Shown here: piece after piece, positions 27,300-34,651 of the stretch
Layout of the letters: every line of letters begins with the position of its first letter
Position numbering within the stretch: the stretch's first letter is position 1
Assembly: GCA_020726185.1 (NCBI GenBank)
Contig: DYTB01000013.1
Coordinates: 1-35,930 of the forward strand
Reading direction: 5' to 3'
Origin: Candidatus Odyssella sp.
Lineage (GTDB): Bacteria > Pseudomonadota > Alphaproteobacteria > Paracaedibacterales > CAITNM01
DNA: 35,930 nucleotides
The notes under the pieces: model-generated
Told to the model about the DNA's origin: nothing
The model's input: the letters and a program-made list of their open reading frames with translations, nothing else
Databases searched by the model: none
Position numbers and translations under genes: made by a program

Positions 27300-28232
27300 A
27301 TGGCTGAGATTACACCAAGTTTAGTAAGAGAATTACGCGAAAAATCAGGCGCAGGCATGATGGATTGCAAAAAAGCACTCGTTGAAAACAACGGTGATTT
27401 AGAAGCAGCAGTTGATTGGTTGCGTAAAAAAGGTTTGGCTGCCGCTGCTAAAAAAGCAGGGCGTGTTGCTGCTGAAGGTTTGGTTGGTGTGGCTGCTTCT
27501 GGCAATGCTGCAGCAGTTGTTGAAATCAACGCTGAAACTGACTTTATTGCACGCAACCCACAATTCCAAGCAATGGTTTTACAAGCAGCTGAAATTGCAG
27601 CAGCTAAGGAACATACTGTTGAATCACTAGCACAAGCGCCATTTAAAGGCGAAGCAGCTACAGTAAGCGAAGAAATCACACGCTTGATTGCTGTGATTGG
27701 TGAAAACATGAATCTACGCCGTGTTGAACGCTTAAGCGTTGCAAACGGTGTGGTTGCAACTTATGTTCACAATGCAACAACTCCTGGCTTAGGCCGTATT
27801 GGAGTTTTGGTGGCATTGGAATCAACTGGTGACGCTGCAAAATTGCAAGATTTAGGTCGTAAAATTGCAATGCATGTTGCAGCTGCAACGCCACAATCAT
27901 TAGATGTTGCATCACTTGATCCTTTGGCATTAGAGCGTGAGCGCGCAGTTCTTGTTGATCAAGCGCGTGCTTCTGGGCGTCCTGAAGAAGTGATTCAGAA
28001 AATGGTTGAAGGCCGTGTTCGCAAATTCTACGAAGAAGTTGTGTTGCTAGAGCAAGTTTTCGTTATGGATGGCAAAACTAAAATCGCTGATGTTGTTGAA
28101 CAATTCGCTAAAGAAATTGGCACACCGGTAGTCCTAAAGGGCTTTGTGCGTTACAACCTTGGCGAAGGTATTGACAAAGAAGAAACTGACTTTGCTGCAG
28201 AAGTGCAGGCGCAAGCCGGGATAGCAGGTTAA
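27300..28232 (+). CDS. tsf: Elongation factor Ts
   Basis: EF-Ts is the nucleotide-exchange factor for EF-Tu. The 310-residue protein has the N-terminal UBA-like domain ([20 protein letters not shown], about residues 7-26) and the core motif [13 protein letters not shown] that contacts EF-Tu. The C-terminal coiled part ends with the VGEL-type final helix region. An AGGAGA ribosome-binding site precedes the ATG, 14 nt after the rpsB stop. Length and motif order are normal for Alphaproteobacteria, and the gene sits in its usual place between rpsB and pyrH. Confidence 0.97.
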   Translation: MAEITPSLVRELREKSGAGMMDCKKALVENNGDLEAAVDWLRKKGLAAAAKKAGRVAAEGLVGVAASGNAAAVVEINAETDFIARNPQFQAMVLQAAEIAAAKEHTVESLAQAPFKGEAATVSEEITRLIAVIGENMNLRRVERLSVANGVVATYVHNATTPGLGRIGVLVALESTGDAAKLQDLGRKIAMHVAAATPQSLDVASLDPLALERERAVLVDQARASGRPEEVIQKMVEGRVRKFYEEVVLLEQVFVMDGKTKIADVVEQFAKEIGTPVVLKGFVRYNLGEGIDKEETDFAAEVQAQAGIAG

Positions 28233-28235
28233 CCT

Positions 28236-28961
28236 GTGCCCGGTTACAAGCGGGTTTTATTAAAGTTATCTGGGGAGGCTCTTGCTTCCCCAGATCCACA
28301 TCAAGAAGGTGCATATGGTATTTCACACGCCATGCTGCAAAAATTAGCAACTGACGTTGCAGCAGTTCGTGCAACCGGCGTTGAAGTGTGTTTAGTCATT
28401 GGCGGGGGAAACATCTACCGTGGTATCCATGGCATGGAAAAACACGGTATTGACCGCTGCGCTGCTGATTCTATGGGCATGCTAGCCACCGTTATTAATG
28501 GTATTGCGTTACAAAATGCCTTAACCCATGCGGGCGTTCCATCTAGGCTTATGTCTGCTATTTCTATGCCATCTATTTGCGAACCTTATATTGTTCATAA
28601 AGCTGAGCGTCATTTGAAAAAGGGCAGGGTTGTTGTGTTTACGGCGGGCACTGGTAGTCCGTTCTTTACAACTGATACTGCTGCAACATTACGTGCCGCA
28701 GAAATGAACTGTGACCTTATGCTAAAAGCAACCATGGTCAAAGGTGTTTTTTGTAGTGACCCTAAAACAAATTCTGCTGCCGTTTTCTTGCCGCACCTTA
28801 CCTTTGATCAAGTTAAAGAAAAGCAGCTAAGGGTTATGGATGCTACAGCTGTTGCGCTGGCCCAAGAAAACAAAACCCCCATTGCTATTTTTTCAATTTA
28901 TGAACCAGATGGATTTAAAAAAGTCTTGCAAGGTAAGACAGAATTTACGCTGATATCGTAA
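28236..28961 (+). CDS. pyrH: UMP kinase
   Basis: PyrH phosphorylates UMP to UDP in pyrimidine synthesis and is normally a hexamer regulated by GTP and UTP. The 241 residues show the amino-acid-kinase fold motifs RVLLKLSGEAL (6-16), VIGGGNIYRG, the CAADSMGMLATVINGIALQN block, and FTAGTGSPFFTTDTAA. The start is a GTG at 28236, 3 nt after the tsf stop, with only a weak AGG before it, so it is probably translated by coupling. In most alphaproteobacteria frr follows directly. Here frr lies about 4 kb away beyond two convergent secreted-protein genes. Confidence 0.97.
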   Translation: MPGYKRVLLKLSGEALASPDPHQEGAYGISHAMLQKLATDVAAVRATGVEVCLVIGGGNIYRGIHGMEKHGIDRCAADSMGMLATVINGIALQNALTHAGVPSRLMSAISMPSICEPYIVHKAERHLKKGRVVVFTAGTGSPFFTTDTAATLRAAEMNCDLMLKATMVKGVFCSDPKTNSAAVFLPHLTFDQVKEKQLRVMDATAVALAQENKTPIAIFSIYEPDGFKKVLQGKTEFTLIS

Positions 28962-28975
28962 TAAGCTATCTCTCT

Positions 28976-31204
28976 TTATGACCCAGGTGTTTTTCTAACA
29001 GGTTTGCCAACTGAAAGAGCTTTTATTCGGCTAGATACATAAGAGCTTTGTCTAATAGGTTCTTCATAGTGTCCGCCACATTCTCTGATTCTTATGCCAT
29101 TTTGATCGAGTTTGTAAACCAAGCGATGCTTTCGTGAAATACGGCGCGACATCCAGCCATCATAATCCCCGACAAGCATTTCAGGTGCGCCTAGTCGAGT
29201 GTCTCCTGCTTTAATAGCATCTACAAGATTGATAATTCGTTGGTCCCATAACTCTGCTAATTTCAATCGACCCTTTACTACTGATTTATCCCATGAATCG
29301 ATCATTTTTCCTGTTGTTTCAAGTGTTGGAAGGGGCAGCAGAGTGCTAGCCTTTCTAAGCTTTTCTTGCCATCTTGCCTTGCGTTGTGCTGAAACGGCTT
29401 GTTTCCAAGCTTCTGTGCTTGATGCGCTATAGCTAGCGTTGATGCTAGTGCTAGTATTACTAGAAGTAGATGGAGAAGATACTGATCTTTCATCGTCAAG
29501 ATCATCTTCTTCAAAATCATCTCCTTCGCTATCTGTTCTTGCTTCATCAACGCTTTCTTCATCAGCACTTGTATGAGGATTTAAGGCATCTTCAGTCAAC
29601 CCAGCAGAAGTTTCTAACGCCCTTTGCTTTTCTATTTCTTTTTTCAAAAAAGCGTAAACTGGCAGTGCGGGAGAGAATCCCTTTTCTACTGCTTGTTCAT
29701 ATTCACTTAGGGCATTGTCTCTACTTGTGGAGTCTGAAAGCAGGCCATATGCGCACCCCTTAACATAGTTGCTTTCCCCACCATTAGTGCAGGCAAGTTT
29801 CATTATTGATGTAAATCTATCTGTAATTAATGCACCCTCTAGATCGCGATCAGTTTCATTCCTTATAATCATTAAAGCAAGGTTGATTTGAGTAAAGGGC
29901 ATTCCAGATTTCCGGTATAATCTAGCGATTACTACATTGCGCATTCCTTCCTGAATAATTTCATTAAATTCATCACGGTCAGTTTCACCATTCATAATTA
30001 TTAGGGCAAGATTATTCAAAGCCTGAGGAGTTTGATATTTTCTATATATTCTTGCCTTTACTGCGTTGCGCACTGAATGCGAGGAAATCAACTGATTATT
30101 TTCGTCAAAATCTATCTCATGCTTTGAAACCATTTGAGCAAAATTACACATAGCTACTGGCAACCCTGATTCTAGATATAATCTTGCCGCTACTGCTTGA
30201 TGCTTTCCTTTGGGAATAAGCTTATTATTTTTATCTCGATCAGTTTCACCGCTGGCAATCATTGAAGCGAGGTTAGCTAAAGCTTGACGGGCAGTATTAG
30301 ATAGACCATTTGCAAAGGTTCGGTACACACGTGCTGCAACCTTATCTCGGTCTTTTTCAGCGAAGATTGTACCGTTTTCATCTGTATTTATTTTTCCTGA
30401 TTGAACCAACCGAGCAATATTATATCTGGATGTTTCAGTTCCTGCCTTCCTATATAAACGAGCGGCAACCATCTCATGTTGTCCAGGTACAATTTCTTCT
30501 CCGTTTTCATCGAGATCTAATTTTTGTTGATAAATCATTGATCCTAATTTCTCAATATTTTCTTTATTATCAGGAAAAAGCAGACACGCTTTTCTTGTTA
30601 ATAAAGGGAAAGCGTCAAAATAGCGTACTGATAGTGCCTCCCAAAACTTTGGAATTATGTCTGGTGGAGAACTTACCGCATGCAGACCTTGCAAAAGTGC
30701 ACTATAGGCTGGGCCTGCAAAAATTCTGTCTGGATTTTGTTTTGGTAAGGTGGGGGTGGCTGATTTCGCTAACATTAAAGCTGACAGTATGTATAGATCT
30801 ATAGCTTGATCAGATAAACCTGCGTCTAATACACTCTGAATCATCCAATGCAAAACATTAGGACTGATTCTTTCCCCTAGGCTAACGCAGATATTTATGG
30901 ATTCTAAAAGCTTCTTTTCCATTCGTAAGTTTACAATTTCACGTATGACGCCTTTTTCTTCGGGTCTGCTCGAAGTAGAAAAATCAAAAGGACCTGAGCC
31001 TAATTCATGGAGAAAGGAGGAGATTTTATTGCTAATTAAGACACGTGGGTCTTCTTGTTCTTTTCTTTCTTCAACAAAAGATGCTGCACATGCAGAATAA
31101 CCATCGTTGAATACACTTAATATTGTTATTATACGAATTATATATGTCATTAGAATTTTATAAAATTTCTCATTCGCAGATAATAATCTGTTGTTACGTT
31201 GCAT
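28976..31204 (-). CDS. Secreted repeat protein with C-terminal YoeB/Txe-like RNase domain
   Basis: The 742-residue protein has three parts. A signal-like hydrophobic N-terminus can start at 31204 or, with a shorter lead, at the in-frame ATG at 31150. Residues of about 218-470 form six Sel1/TPR-like repeats of 43-48 residues, each with an AARLYRKSG helix, a NLAxMIxxGE helix and an acidic D-x-D-x-N loop. After an acidic, serine-rich linker (about 548-600) the last 105 residues match the YoeB/Txe mRNA interferase. They contain PEMLVGD with Glu675, MSRRISRKHRLVYKL with Arg687, Arg688 and Arg694, and GGHYE with His712 and Tyr713, equivalent to the E. coli YoeB catalytic set. No antitoxin gene is adjacent. 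It separates pyrH from frr together with the next gene. Delivery to a host or rival is inferred. Confidence 0.8.
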   Translation of the reverse strand: MQRNNRLLSANEKFYKILMTYIIRIITILSVFNDGYSACAASFVEERKEQEDPRVLISNKISSFLHELGSGPFDFSTSSRPEEKGVIREIVNLRMEKKLLESINICVSLGERISPNVLHWMIQSVLDAGLSDQAIDLYILSALMLAKSATPTLPKQNPDRIFAGPAYSALLQGLHAVSSPPDIIPKFWEALSVRYFDAFPLLTRKACLLFPDNKENIEKLGSMIYQQKLDLDENGEEIVPGQHEMVAARLYRKAGTETSRYNIARLVQSGKINTDENGTIFAEKDRDKVAARVYRTFANGLSNTARQALANLASMIASGETDRDKNNKLIPKGKHQAVAARLYLESGLPVAMCNFAQMVSKHEIDFDENNQLISSHSVRNAVKARIYRKYQTPQALNNLALIIMNGETDRDEFNEIIQEGMRNVVIARLYRKSGMPFTQINLALMIIRNETDRDLEGALITDRFTSIMKLACTNGGESNYVKGCAYGLLSDSTSRDNALSEYEQAVEKGFSPALPVYAFLKKEIEKQRALETSAGLTEDALNPHTSADEESVDEARTDSEGDDFEEDDLDDERSVSSPSTSSNTSTSINASYSASSTEAWKQAVSAQRKARWQEKLRKASTLLPLPTLETTGKMIDSWDKSVVKGRLKLAELWDQRIINLVDAIKAGDTRLGAPEMLVGDYDGWMSRRISRKHRLVYKLDQNGIRIRECGGHYEEPIRQSSYVSSRIKALSVGKPVRKTPGS

Positions 31205-31280
31205 TGCAAGGGTTTTAAGGTGAAATTTCTAAAAAAGTTGAATCGTCAGTAACAGTCAATCTTACCTCAATCATGTATAT

Positions 31281-32753
31281 TTACAGTTCAACCACAAGAT
31301 CAATTTCAGGATTAATACCAAGACGGCTTATTGCATCTCTAAGGTAGGAAAATGTTCTTTTTGTGTACTCCATACTTTTATTGTGGGCAAAAATCCCTGC
31401 CACAACCTTTCCATCGGCATCTAATAAAATTTTATGGGAACTCCCAGTAGATTCACGAATACTATTTTTTCCGTTAATCGCTCTCCAGAGAGAAGAATAA
31501 TCTGCGTATGAAAGTGAGGATGAGTATCCGCTTTCCATCAATTTAATATAAGTTCTTAAGTGTTTGTAGTTTAGTTTTGTTGAGCCCACACGAAAAGTTT
31601 GAGTGTAAGGATGAAAAGCTCTCATCCCTTTTGGTGCTAAGTGAGGCAATGCAGAGGAATTTGAAGAAATATTTTTTCGAGATGTTTTACTGAGCGCATC
31701 TTTTGATGAGCTTGTACTCTCGGTTTTCTGAACGAAATGAGTATCACATGCAACCTCAGTACATACAGCTTTAGTGGATCTTCCAATTGTGGTGGTTTTT
31801 TCTTGCATTTGCACCATTGGTAAGGCTTCTCCGATTTGAGCTTCTGCGAAATCTACTATTGTATCATGGCTTAAGGCTTCTGCTTGTTCTGAAAGTGGAA
31901 GGGTAATGTCAGGCGAAATACGTGATGACTCTTCTGGCTGTGCTTTTGTTATTTGTAACAATTCAGGAAATTGTCTCTCTTCAATTTTTCGATATTTTTT
32001 ATCAATTTGGCTTCTCTGATAGGGTGTCATCCATGTTGCTATTGTGGTGCCCTTGGGCACTCCTAATCCATAAACTGGCAATTGAAAAAGTTCACTTTTA
32101 TCGTAATATGTCTTGAATAGATAGAGATCACTATTAGGCCCCATAGTGCTTCTATCGTTTAATTTTCCATAGGTTGCTTGGTCTGGATTAGGAAGTTCTT
32201 CTGATGCTTTTGTTAGTAAAGGCCATAAACTTGGCGAAACACTAATTAAAAAATGTATTTCGTAGGAAAGAGGATTTTGAGATGATAATAAGTAAATATC
32301 AGTAAGTAACTGATCATAAAACTGACATATTGTTGTATTGCACGATATTTTTTCATACATTCTTTCTGAGCCATCATCTAGCAGTTCCTTTCTTCTGAAA
32401 AGGTCAAGGCGATAATTTAGCATATCAAACCGAACTCTTAGAAACTTCTGAAGCATATTGCATATGAATTTTTTATCACTTTGGTTTAGACTATCAATAA
32501 AATGCTTTTCCCCTTCTAACCTTCGGATATGAAACCTTATTTCTGTTTCATTGTAATGGTAATTACACTTTCCTTTTTTTAATTCATTTTCAGTAAATTC
32601 CACATAGTCTTCCATAAAAGCTTTGTACCTACAGATAGTGTCTAAGGCTCTATTGTAGGCTTGTGTGTTTAACTCGTGTTCTCTTTCTTGATGGTCCGTA
32701 GCGTTTAATACAACACTGGATAGCAAGAAAAAGATACCGATACAAAAATTCAT
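31281..32753 (-). CDS. Secreted protein with C-terminal HicA-like RNase domain
   Basis: The 490-residue product starts with a signal peptide (MNFCIGIFFLLSSVVLNA). Residues of about 20-270 are helical, with four cysteines and no family I know. A Ser/Thr/Glu-rich linker runs to about 385. The final part (about 410-480) has the HicA-type toxin pattern: a helix (YADYSSLWRAING), a strand, the catalytic loop GSSHKILLDADGKVV with His440, then HNKSMEYTKRTFSYLRDAI as the closing helix. HicA proteins are double-stranded-RNA-fold mRNA interferases normally paired with HicB. No hicB-like gene is present in the flanks. It is transcribed in the same direction as the YoeB-like gene, 76 bp upstream of it, so the two probably form one secreted RNase locus. 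The domain call is from motif reading, without a profile search. Confidence 0.7.
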   Translation of the reverse strand: MNFCIGIFFLLSSVVLNATDHQEREHELNTQAYNRALDTICRYKAFMEDYVEFTENELKKGKCNYHYNETEIRFHIRRLEGEKHFIDSLNQSDKKFICNMLQKFLRVRFDMLNYRLDLFRRKELLDDGSERMYEKISCNTTICQFYDQLLTDIYLLSSQNPLSYEIHFLISVSPSLWPLLTKASEELPNPDQATYGKLNDRSTMGPNSDLYLFKTYYDKSELFQLPVYGLGVPKGTTIATWMTPYQRSQIDKKYRKIEERQFPELLQITKAQPEESSRISPDITLPLSEQAEALSHDTIVDFAEAQIGEALPMVQMQEKTTTIGRSTKAVCTEVACDTHFVQKTESTSSSKDALSKTSRKNISSNSSALPHLAPKGMRAFHPYTQTFRVGSTKLNYKHLRTYIKLMESGYSSSLSYADYSSLWRAINGKNSIRESTGSSHKILLDADGKVVAGIFAHNKSMEYTKRTFSYLRDAISRLGINPEIDLVVEL

Positions 32754-32891
32754 ATTTTATACATTAATTAATTATCATCAACTAATATATAATATCAAGA
32801 TAAGGAATTTTCAATTGTTAAATAATATGTTTGCGCATAATGTAGATTCTTACTTTTTGTTATATCAAAATATAAAATATTTTTATTGCCT

Positions 32892-32919
32892 TTGAAATCA
32901 ACGCAACCTAACATACGAT
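32892..32919 (+). promoter_or_regulatory. Predicted promoter of frr
   Basis: TTGAAA (32892-32897), a 16-bp spacer and TACGAT (32914-32919) lie 31 bp before the frr ATG. A private promoter is expected because frr is cut off from pyrH by the two minus-strand genes. Confidence 0.45.
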
Positions 32920-32950
32920 ATCAGATTTCACTATCAAACTTTGAGGAACT

Positions 32951-33505
32951 ATGACAGTAAGCTTAGAAGAATTTACACGCAGAATGCAGTCAGCGATTGA
33001 TGTTTTAGTAAAAGAGCTTTCAGGCCTTAGGGCAGGGCGTGCTTCGGCTAACTTACTTGACCCCATAAAGGTTGATGCTTACGGAACGTACATGCCGCTT
33101 TCTCAAGTGGGTACTGTTACTGCACCAGAACCACGTTTGCTTGTTGTGCAAGTGTGGGATAAGGGCATGGTCAAAGCGGTTGAAAAAGCTATTCGCGAAT
33201 CATCGCTAGGCGTTAGTCCAGCGGCTGATGGCCAGCTGGTCCGTGTTGTATTGCCTGATTTGAACCAAGAGCGCCGCCAAGAGCTTGCTAAGCTTGCTTC
33301 TAAATATGCTGAAGAAGCAAAAATTAGCGTGCGTAACGTTCGTCGTGAAGGTAACGACATGATTAAGAAACTTGAAAAAGATAAAGCAATTTCTGAAGAT
33401 GATTCACATCGTTTAGTTGATGATATGCAGGAAGTTACAGACAAGCACATCAAAAAAATTGACGAGCTTGCCACAGTGAAACAAAAAGATATTATGCAAG
33501 TTTAG
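32951..33505 (+). CDS. frr: Ribosome recycling factor
   Basis: RRF splits post-termination ribosomes with EF-G. The 184-residue length is standard. The sequence has [20 protein letters not shown] (23-42), [37 protein letters not shown], and the C-terminal coiled region with [23 protein letters not shown] ribosome-binding site precedes the ATG. The usual partner pyrH is on the far side of two inserted convergent genes, and a hairpin follows directly after the stop. Confidence 0.97.
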   Translation: MTVSLEEFTRRMQSAIDVLVKELSGLRAGRASANLLDPIKVDAYGTYMPLSQVGTVTAPEPRLLVVQVWDKGMVKAVEKAIRESSLGVSPAADGQLVRVVLPDLNQERRQELAKLASKYAEEAKISVRNVRREGNDMIKKLEKDKAISEDDSHRLVDDMQEVTDKHIKKIDELATVKQKDIMQV

Positions 33506-33508
33506 GTG

Positions 33509-33536
33509 ATTTGAGGTCAGTATTTTGACCTCAAAT
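33509..33536. terminator. Hairpin after frr, probably a terminator
   Basis: A perfect 11-bp stem ATTTGAGGTCA / TGACCTCAAAT (33509-33519 with 33526-33536) with a 6-nt loop begins 3 nt after the frr stop. The following T run is weak (TTCCT), so termination may be partial. It also faces the convergent Myb-like gene. Confidence 0.6.
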
Positions 33537-33541
33537 TCCTA

Positions 33542-33874
33542 CTATAGATATTCAATAAGATAGGGACTTACCATTAGAAGAGATAATGAGTTTTCTCTTC
33601 TTACAGGAGACAATGGAGTGCTTATATCTGCAAGACCGCTAAATGCTGACCAATGGCTTTCTTGAGAAATACCACGTTGTGGGCTGCTTAAAGTAGGAAA
33701 ATCTGATTGATTTGCCCCAACGGTGAGCCTTGAAGCTGTTAATTCTTCTGTAGAAGATGGAAAAAAGACAGAACTTTCGTGAAAAAGTGCATCAGCAGTT
33801 GGAACAAGGTTCATTCCGTTAACTTGCTCTTCAGCAGGTTGAGTGAATAATCCATTATAAAAAGGGCTGCTCAA
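33542..33874 (-). pseudogene. C-terminal part of the frameshifted Myb-like secreted protein
   Basis: This frame overlaps the end of the gene at 33855-34505 and continues the same Ser/Pro/Gln-rich composition (FYNGLFTQPAEEQ, then ISTPLSPVRREN). Its only start would be a TTG inside the upstream gene without a ribosome-binding site. Deleting one T from the run of five at 33859-33863 joins both frames as EQPFYNGLFT, giving a protein of about 320 residues. I therefore read it as the detached tail of one gene, split by a homopolymer insertion or, less likely, read through slippage. Confidence 0.7.
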
Positions 33875-34505
33875 TAGATGGTAATCTATTGAATCCTCTT
33901 ACAGGTGAAGAAAAAGCACTTTGTGGTGACATACCAAAAGGAGATGGTGGGATAGTATGTAATGAGTCGTCACCATCAAAATAGCCTAATGGATAAATGA
34001 AGCTATCTTGCGAATTACCAGGTTGTTGACTTATTGGGGCTACAAAATTGCTTTGTGCTGTATCTAAAAGGGCATTTGGGTCCAAACAATCAGCATTTGA
34101 AACAACAATTATTTGGCTAACAGGCTCAGTTCTTAAACTGCCATCAGCAACAGTTGCAGGTTCAGGAAAGAATGCTTTTTGTGCTTTTCTTGAGCCTGAA
34201 TCTAAAGAACTGCTCTTTCGTTTCTTTGTTTCGACTAGAACAGGAGAAGTACGCGCAACCCCAGTAGGAGATGGGTCTAAGTAATTTATTAAATCACTCT
34301 TATACTTTATTAGGAGCTTATTATAACGATTGCAGCTCTGTTTTGGTGTTTTTCCTTCTACTTTAACTTCACTGGTTTTTGTGCCGTTAAGCAACCTTTG
34401 AGTTATAAGTGCTCTATCTTCTTCATATGTCCATCTGGTTTTTAAGGTTGATGCGAATGTAAAAGACGAAGTTATTAGAAGTATTAATACTAAAATTTTA
34501 ATCAT
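33855..34505 (-). CDS. Secreted protein with one Myb/SANT-like domain (N-terminal part of a split gene)
   Basis: A signal peptide (MIKILVLILLITSSFTFAS) is followed by a Myb/SANT-like helix bundle at about residues 22-70. It begins RWTYEEDRALI and ends GKTPKQSCNRYNKLLIKY, which matches the W-x(3)-E-D-x-x-L start and the K-x-x-x-Q-C-x-x-R-(W/Y)-N end of a Myb repeat. The rest is a Ser/Pro/Gln-rich tail of eukaryotic transcription-factor type. The 216-residue frame ends at a T5 run, and the tail continues in another frame at 33542-33874. The next gene upstream is a paralogue with two Myb repeats. Export plus a DNA-binding fold suggests a host-nucleus-directed protein; this is inference. Confidence 0.72.
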   Translation of the reverse strand: MIKILVLILLITSSFTFASTLKTRWTYEEDRALITQRLLNGTKTSEVKVEGKTPKQSCNRYNKLLIKYKSDLINYLDPSPTGVARTSPVLVETKKRKSSSLDSGSRKAQKAFFPEPATVADGSLRTEPVSQIIVVSNADCLDPNALLDTAQSNFVAPISQQPGNSQDSFIYPLGYFDGDDSLHTIPPSPFGMSPQSAFSSPVRGFNRLPSIEQPFL

Positions 34506-34559
34506 AATTTATACAGTTCTTGGTTGAGAATAGGTAGTAAAAATACTGCAAAGAAATCA

Positions 34560-34603
34560 AAAAAGCAATAAAAAAACAGCGGGATATACTAAAATTGCTT
34601 TTT
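34560..34603 (-). terminator. Possible AT-rich hairpin terminator
   Basis: AAAAAGCAAT / ATTGCTTTTT (34560-34569 with 34594-34603) can form a 10-bp AT-rich stem with a 24-nt loop, read on the minus strand after the gene ending at 34652. It is weak in GC, so this is a low-confidence call. Confidence 0.3.
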
Positions 34604-34651
34604 GCTTTTTTTATGTGGTAGCTATAGAGAATTTTGGGGTAAAAAGACACC

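Noticed and set aside
30310-30804. Plus-strand 164-residue frame inside the YoeB-fusion gene
   Set aside because: It is antisense to an intact 742-residue coding region with clear domain motifs, and its composition is unlike a real protein.
31205-31280. Search for a YefM- or HicB-like antitoxin between or beside the two secreted toxin genes
   Set aside because: The gaps are only 76 and about 200 bp and contain no convincing small gene with a ribosome-binding site.
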